Assembly (NCBI RefSeq): GCF_000281895.1
Contig: NZ_CM001558.1
Span: 5,832,556 to 5,896,555 of the forward strand
Source of the DNA: Pseudomonas fluorescens Q2-87
GTDB lineage: Bacteria > Pseudomonadota > Gammaproteobacteria > Pseudomonadales > Pseudomonadaceae
Length of the DNA stretch: 64,000 nt
Direction of reading: 5' to 3'
Shown here: positions 60,311-64,000 of the stretch, one piece after another
Layout of the letters: every line of letters begins with the position of its first letter
Position numbering within the stretch: position 1 is the stretch's first letter
The notes under the pieces: generated by a model
What the model was told of the DNA's origin: nothing
Database searches by the model: none
What the model saw: the letters and a program-made list of their open reading frames with translations, nothing else
Translations under genes and position numbers: made by a program

Positions 60311-60347
60311 ACCGTGGCGAGGGAGCTTGCTCCCGCTGGGTGACGCA
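60311..60347 (+). repeat. Single class B REP
   Basis: CCGTGGCGAGGGAGCTTGCT followed by CCCGCTGGGTGACGCAG; no inverted partner nearby. Confidence 0.7.
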
Positions 60348-60366
60348 GTCGCCCTTTTGGTATTGT

Positions 60367-60668
60367 GTGTATATCCGTTTCTGCGGTGACGGCGAACTTG
60401 GTTTCGCCCTTACGGCGACTCACTTTCGAAAAGCGCGAAAGTAAGCAAAGCGCTTCTGCCCCACCACTCGGTGCCTCGCCTAGGCTCGGCATGCCCTCAC
60501 TCCGGCATTGCTCCGTGGGCCCGCCGCGAAGGGCCATCCATGGCCCAGCGCGGCTAACCCGGCATCCATGCCGGGATGCCCACTGCGCAATGCCTGCGTT
60601 CGGCCTGCGTGGTTAATGGGGCGCCCGAGATCAACATCCACCACGAGGCGGCCTTAGAGCCGACCTGG
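60367..60668 (+). repeat. Interspersed ~300-bp repeat, left copy (plus orientation)
   Basis: From GTGTATATCC to GCCGACCTGG. The reverse complement of 61010-61314 matches it along nearly the whole length, with exact blocks such as CTCACTCCGGCATTGCTCCG. It contains an inner palindrome, CCCGGCATCCATGCCGGG, and a frame (60365-60616) that I treat as non-coding. It resembles the abundant intergenic repeats of fluorescent pseudomonads. Confidence 0.85.
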
Positions 60669-60693
60669 TTCTTGATGGGGACCGCATTCCTCC

Positions 60694-60985
60694 TGTGGGA
60701 GCGGGCTTGCTCGCGAAGAGGCCGGCACATCCAGCATCTTCATCGGCTATGACAACCGCCATCGCAAGCGAGCTTGCTCCCACATTCAACCTCCAGGGAA
60801 AACAAAATTCATGTCCAACACAGCCCCCCTGTGGGAGCGAGCTTGCTCGCGATGAGGCCGGCAGCCCAACATCTATGTGACTGAACCACCGCCTTCGCGA
60901 GCAAGCCCGCTCCCACAGTTGGATCGGGGTACACCCGCAAGAGACAGGCCGGCTACTGGCGCCTTCGCGGGCAAGCCCGCTCCAC
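60694..60985. repeat. REP cluster (class A): two pairs plus a single
   Basis: Pairs at about 60694-60784 and 60830-60917 and a single inverted element at about 60962-60985 (CGCGGGCAAGCCCGCTCCAC). They fill the space between the two ~300-bp inverted repeats. Confidence 0.85.
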
Positions 60986-61009
60986 AGGAGAAACACAGTC
61001 CCACCCAAA

Positions 61010-61314
61010 CCAGGTCGGCTACTAGGCCGCCTCGCGGCGGACGTTGATCTCGGCGCCCCGTTAACCACGCTGGCCGAACGCAGGCATTGTGGAGTGGGCA
61101 TCCCGGCATGGATGCCGGGATAGCCGCGCTGGGCCATGGATGGCCCTTCGCGGCGGGCCCACGGAGCAATGCCGGAGTGAGGGCACACCGAGCCTAGGCG
61201 AGGTGCCGAGTGGTGGGGCATATAGCGTTTTGCTTACTTTTGCGCTTCTCAAAAGTGAGCCGCTGTAAGAGCGGAACCGTAAGCAGCCGTTACCTAAATA
61301 ACGGATATACATAC
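61010..61314 (-). repeat. Interspersed ~300-bp repeat, right copy (minus orientation)
   Basis: Inverted partner of 60367-60668, with the same ends (CCAGGTCGGC and GGATATACATAC). Differences are scattered substitutions and short indels, mostly in the outer ~90 bases. A minus frame (61061-61333) is the counterpart of the one in the left copy and is not considered a gene. Confidence 0.85.
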
Positions 61315-61398
61315 AAAAATACCTGAGCCCCACAATCCGTCATCCCAAGGCTACGGAGCCTTGCGCCATTGCCTACAACTACGCCAGAATCCGCCGGC

Positions 61399-61427
61399 TT
61401 GTGCGCCTTGGCCCCGGGTTCTAATGT
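61399..61427 (+). promoter_or_regulatory. Weak candidate promoter of the DUF6124 leader
   Basis: TTGTGC and TAATGT with 17 bases between them. A start about seven bases later, near 61434, would fall exactly at the first stem of the leader. Confidence 0.25.
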
Positions 61428-61433
61428 TTGCCG

Positions 61434-61629
61434 GTCGCTGTCAGTTCAGCGATCGGGTTTAGCAGCTCGGCACAATATCAAGGCACGCAGGTCCGCTTTA
61501 TGGCGGCTGTGCGTGGGGCACTTCGGTGCGCCGGGTTCCTTGATTCCTGGTCTGCTAACCCGCGTACTGCCGTCACCCTTTCGTTTAGCAGCGATGTCTG
61601 GCGGCTCCATCAATCAAGGAGCGTCAACC
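61434..61629 (+). promoter_or_regulatory. Structured, probably bistable 5' leader of the DUF6124 gene
   Basis: Nested stems are visible. Hairpin GGTCGCTG/CAGCGATC is at 61433-61454. Stem CGGGTTTAGCAG/CTGCTAACCCG (61454-61465 with 61552-61562, one bulge) encloses stem ATCAAGG/CCTTGAT (61477-61483 with 61538-61544). Inside lie arm CACGCAG-CCGC/GCGG-CTG-CGTG (61484-61515) and a TTCG-capped hairpin (61516-61531). Four of these strands recur downstream in the same order: CAGCGAT (61589), TTTAGCAG (61584), GGCGGCT (61600) and ATCAAGG (61613), the last overlapping the ribosome site AAGGAG at 61616-61621. CTGCTAA and CCTTGAT can therefore pair either upstream or with the ribosome-site region. Confidence 0.7.
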
Positions 61630-61971
61630 ATGCCCAAAGTCACACCCAACCCACCAGAACCCGAAACCGACCCCAAGAAACTCCAGGAAGCCACCGACCG
61701 CGCGCTCGATTTCTACCTCAAACCCAAACAGCCCCAATCCGAGAACGAACAGCCGCAGGGGCCGCTCTTTACCGTCGTGAACGGCATCGACACCGAAAGC
61801 CTCCTAGCCAACCTCAGCGAAACCCTGGCCTCAGCCGATGCCATGGTCAGCGACCTGGCATTCGACCTGGAAGGCTCACGACGCCATGTAGCCCTTGGCA
61901 TCCAGCAACTGATCGAGCTAAGCGGCTTGCTGGCGAACCGGGTGCTGGATAACGTCAACACACCAGCCTGA
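61630..61971 (+). CDS. Small DUF6124-type protein
   Basis: A 113-residue protein with no signal peptide or membrane segment. The N-terminus is proline-rich (MPKVTPNPPEPETDPKKLQE), followed by ATDRALDFYL. The conserved-looking C-terminal part (about 60-110) is helical: LLANLSETLASADAMVSDLA and RHVALGIQQLIELSGLLAN. Proteins of this type are common and often multicopy in Pseudomonas; their function is not known to me. The ATG at 61630 has AAGGAG eight bases upstream. A longer frame from 61369 runs through the structured leader and is rejected. Confidence 0.85.
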   Translation: MPKVTPNPPEPETDPKKLQEATDRALDFYLKPKQPQSENEQPQGPLFTVVNGIDTESLLANLSETLASADAMVSDLAFDLEGSRRHVALGIQQLIELSGLLANRVLDNVNTPA

Positions 61972-61984
61972 CCGCACCACACAA

Positions 61985-62079
61985 TGTGGCGAGGGAGCTT
62001 GCTCCCGCTCGGCCGCGCAGCGGACGCCAAAAAGCGAGGGCGGCTGCGCCCCCCAGCGGGAGCAAGCTCCCTCGCCACA
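61985..62079. repeat. REP pair (class B, inverted)
   Basis: Facing TGTGGCGAGGGAGCTTGCTC elements with a ~50-base centre, just after the DUF6124 gene. Confidence 0.9.
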
Positions 62080-62104
62080 GGTCGTGTTCACAACAGCGCC
62101 CAAC

Positions 62105-62140
62105 AAAAAGCCCCGCTTCCTTTCAGAAGCGGGGCTTTTT
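62105..62140. terminator. Bidirectional terminator between the DUF6124 gene and opgH
   Basis: AAAAAGCCCCGCTTC and GAAGCGGGGCTTTTT form a perfect 15-bp hairpin with A/T-tracts on both sides. Confidence 0.9.
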
Positions 62141-62145
62141 GTGCA

Positions 62146-64000
62146 TCAGGCCAGTTGAGGCTGTACGCCCACGGGCTGAAGCGGTAGCAATGGCGCGTGA
62201 GGGTCAGCCTTTACCGACTCACGCCACGCCGCCAGCCACTCCGGATGTGCCTCGGCCCAGACCTGCTCATGCAGGCGGGACAGGGCCACCGGATCGCTCA
62301 GCAGCGCCAGGCGCTCGGCATTGTTGAGACCGGCAGGGCCAGCCTTCAAGGCGTGACGAACACGTTCGACCCGCAGCCATTCAATCGGCTCGGCCTTGCC
62401 GTGACGCGAAGTGGCCAATGCGTATGCCAAGGCGTTCTGTTGTGGATCGACCACCGCCCGGATGAAGCCGTCATTCAGCGCGTGCCAACGGTTTTCATGG
62501 GTGTACTGGTCCGTCGACAACAATTCCTGTGGCGGTGCGTATTCCTCGGGAATCAGGAACAGGCTTTCATCACGGGACTTCAAGCCCAGGCCAACGCGGC
62601 TGGAGATGACCGACACCGGGATCGACAGTATCAGCGACCCGACGATCGGCACCAGCCACCACAGGAAGCTGGGGTTCAGCCAGATCACCAGCAAGGCCCA
62701 GAAGAAGCCCAGCAGGGTTTGCGGACCGTGGCGCTTGGCCGCTTCGCTCCATGGTGTGGAATCGTCATCGCGTTTCGGCGAGTTCCAGGTCGCGGCCCAG
62801 CCCAGGAACGCGGCGAGCACGAAACGGGTGTGGAAGATCATCCGCACCGGCGCCAGCAACATGGAGAACAACATCTCCAGCAGCATCGACAGCGTCACCT
62901 TGAACTTGCCGCCAAACTCCTTCGCACCCTTGGCCCAGATCAGCACGATGCTCAACAGCTTGGGCAGGAACAGCAGGACAATGGTGGTCGAGAACAGGGC
63001 GATGGCCTTGTCCGGATGCCATTGCGGCCACAACGGATAAAGCTGGCGCGGTTCAAGGAAGTACTGCGGCTCCATCAGCGTATTCACCGCCAGCAGCGCG
63101 GTGGACAGCACCAGGAAGAAGAACCACAACGGTGCCGACAGATAAGACATCACGCCCGTCAGGAACACTGCACGGTGCACCGGGTGCATGCCCTTGACCA
63201 GGAACAGGCGGAAGTTCATCAGGTTACCGTGGCACCAGCGACGGTCACGTTTGAGTTCGTCCAGCAGGTTTGGCGGCAGTTCTTCGTAGCTGCCCGGCAG
63301 GTCGTAGGCAATCCAGACGCCCCAGCCAGCCCGACGCATCAACGCCGCCTCGACGAAGTCGTGGGACAGGATTGCCCCGGAGAACGCTCCTTTACCCGGC
63401 AACGGCGCCAAGGCGCAGTGGTCGATGAACGGCTTCATGCGAATGATTGCGTTGTGGCCCCAGTAGTGGGATTCGCCCAACTGCCAGAAGTGCAGGCCCG
63501 CAGTAAACAGCGGACCGTATACCCGTGTGGCGAACTGCTGCATGCGTGCATACAGCGTGTCCATGCCCGAGGCACGTGGCGCGGTCTGGATGATGCCGGC
63601 GTCCGGCGTGGCTTCCATCAGGCGCACCAGGCTGGTCAGGCATGTACCGCTCATGACGCTGTCGGCGTCGAGCACGACCATGTACTTGTAGTCGCTGCCC
63701 CAGCGACGGCAGAAGTCGTCGAGGTTACCGCTCTTGCGTTTCACACGGCGGCGACGGCGGCGATAGAAGATCTTGCCGAAGCCCCCGGTTTCCCGGCAGA
63801 CATCCAGCCAGGCCTGCTGTTCGGCGACGCAGATATCGGTTTCGTTACTGTCGCTGAGGACAAAGAAGTCGAAGCGATCCAGGTCGCCAGTGGCGGCCAC
63901 CGACTCGAAGGTCGCGCGCAGGCCGGCGAAAACCCGCGGCACGTCTTCGTTGCAGATCGGCATCACCAACGCGGTGCGGGCCTCTTTGGGAATCGGCTCG
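62146..64000 (-). CDS. opgH: Osmoregulated periplasmic glucan glucosyltransferase OpgH (5' end cut by window edge)
   Basis: An inner-membrane family 2 glycosyltransferase that polymerises the beta-1,2-glucan backbone of osmoregulated periplasmic glucans. The frame is open to the right edge (about 617 residues seen), so the N-terminus and first membrane helices lie outside. Visible are [16 protein letters not shown], the DxD site [24 protein letters not shown], the acceptor region [15 protein letters not shown] and the [10 protein letters not shown] motif. About six membrane segments follow (roughly 270-480 of the visible part) before a cytoplasmic C-terminus. OpgG would be expected upstream beyond the window. 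Confidence 0.96.
   Translation of the reverse strand, partial: EPIPKEARTALVMPICNEDVPRVFAGLRATFESVAATGDLDRFDFFVLSDSNETDICVAEQQAWLDVCRETGGFGKIFYRRRRRRVKRKSGNLDDFCRRWGSDYKYMVVLDADSVMSGTCLTSLVRLMEATPDAGIIQTAPRASGMDTLYARMQQFATRVYGPLFTAGLHFWQLGESHYWGHNAIIRMKPFIDHCALAPLPGKGAFSGAILSHDFVEAALMRRAGWGVWIAYDLPGSYEELPPNLLDELKRDRRWCHGNLMNFRLFLVKGMHPVHRAVFLTGVMSYLSAPLWFFFLVLSTALLAVNTLMEPQYFLEPRQLYPLWPQWHPDKAIALFSTTIVLLFLPKLLSIVLIWAKGAKEFGGKFKVTLSMLLEMLFSMLLAPVRMIFHTRFVLAAFLGWAATWNSPKRDDDSTPWSEAAKRHGPQTLLGFFWALLVIWLNPSFLWWLVPIVGSLILSIPVSVISSRVGLGLKSRDESLFLIPEEYAPPQELLSTDQYTHENRWHALNDGFIRAVVDPQQNALAYALATSRHGKAEPIEWLRVERVRHALKAGPAGLNNAERLALLSDPVALSRLHEQVWAEAHPEWLAAWRESVKADPHAPLLPLQPVGVQPQLA

Noticed and set aside
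60365-60616. 83-codon frame in the left ~300-bp repeat
   Set aside because: It and the frame at 61061-61333 are the same repeat translated in matching frame; arginine- and proline-rich product, no good ribosome site, and sequence similarity is explained by the DNA repeat.
60694-60985. CRISPR-like array of short repeats
   Set aside because: Units alternate in orientation and are unevenly spaced; they are REP palindromes, and no cas genes are present.
61369-61629. N-terminal extension of the DUF6124 protein
   Set aside because: The extra 87 codons run through the structured leader, while AAGGAG sits eight bases before the ATG at 61630.

Overview
The window is chromosomal DNA of a fluorescent-group Pseudomonas. 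The evidence is high-GC coding sequence, many Pseudomonas-type REP palindromes (GGGAGCGGGCTTGCTCGCGAA-like), a class II PHA synthase cluster (phaC1-Z-C2-D / phaIF), and a gene order from hemE to opgH that matches, from memory, the P. aeruginosa PA5034-PA5077 region. No rRNA, tRNA, CRISPR array, prophage or insertion sequence was seen.

Layout. (1) 1-10844, minus: a chitin-active AA10 LPMO gene (GbpA type), then a tightly overlapped operon of cytochrome b561 and type II secretion genes gspC-D-E-F-G-H-I-J-K-L; gspL runs off the left edge. (2) 11188-18407, minus: hemE, which carries a one-base frameshift, then gltD and gltB (glutamate synthase). (3) 18758-26985, minus: pilMNOPQ (type IV pilus alignment complex and secretin), aroK, aroB and an AAA-SPOR DamX-like gene. 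(4) ponA (plus) diverges from pilM. (5) maeB, a thermonuclease-family gene and rpmE (minus). (6) 32649-39753, plus: priA, argS, an FtsN-like SPOR gene and hslVU, the last with a textbook heat-shock promoter. (7) 39923-47886: a DUF971 gene and the PHA cluster, with phaC1 behind a -24/-12 (sigma54) site and the phasin genes phaF/phaI convergent to phaD. (8) 48042-54132, plus: ubiE-ubiJ-ubiB, hisI-hisE, tatABC, rsmE. (9) 54239-60290: three tandem HBM-type chemoreceptors. (10) 60291-61629: a gene-free repeat zone with two ~300-bp inverted copies of an interspersed repeat around a REP cluster, then a structured RNA leader ahead of a small DUF6124-type gene. (11) opgH (minus), cut by the right edge.

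How the parts fit. The left block looks like a secretion and redox module: the T2SS would export the LPMO, and the membrane cytochrome b561 may supply electrons. The middle is mostly conserved housekeeping: heme, glutamate, aromatic amino acids, peptidoglycan, replication restart, ubiquinone, histidine and Tat export.

The best candidate for something undescribed is the leader at about 61434-61629. Four short segments of its 5' half (CAGCGAT, TTTAGCAG, GGCGGCT, ATCAAGG) recur in the same order just before the DUF6124 start codon, and the last copy overlaps the Shine-Dalgarno. The complementary strands between the copies could pair with either set, which is the layout of a two-state translational switch.
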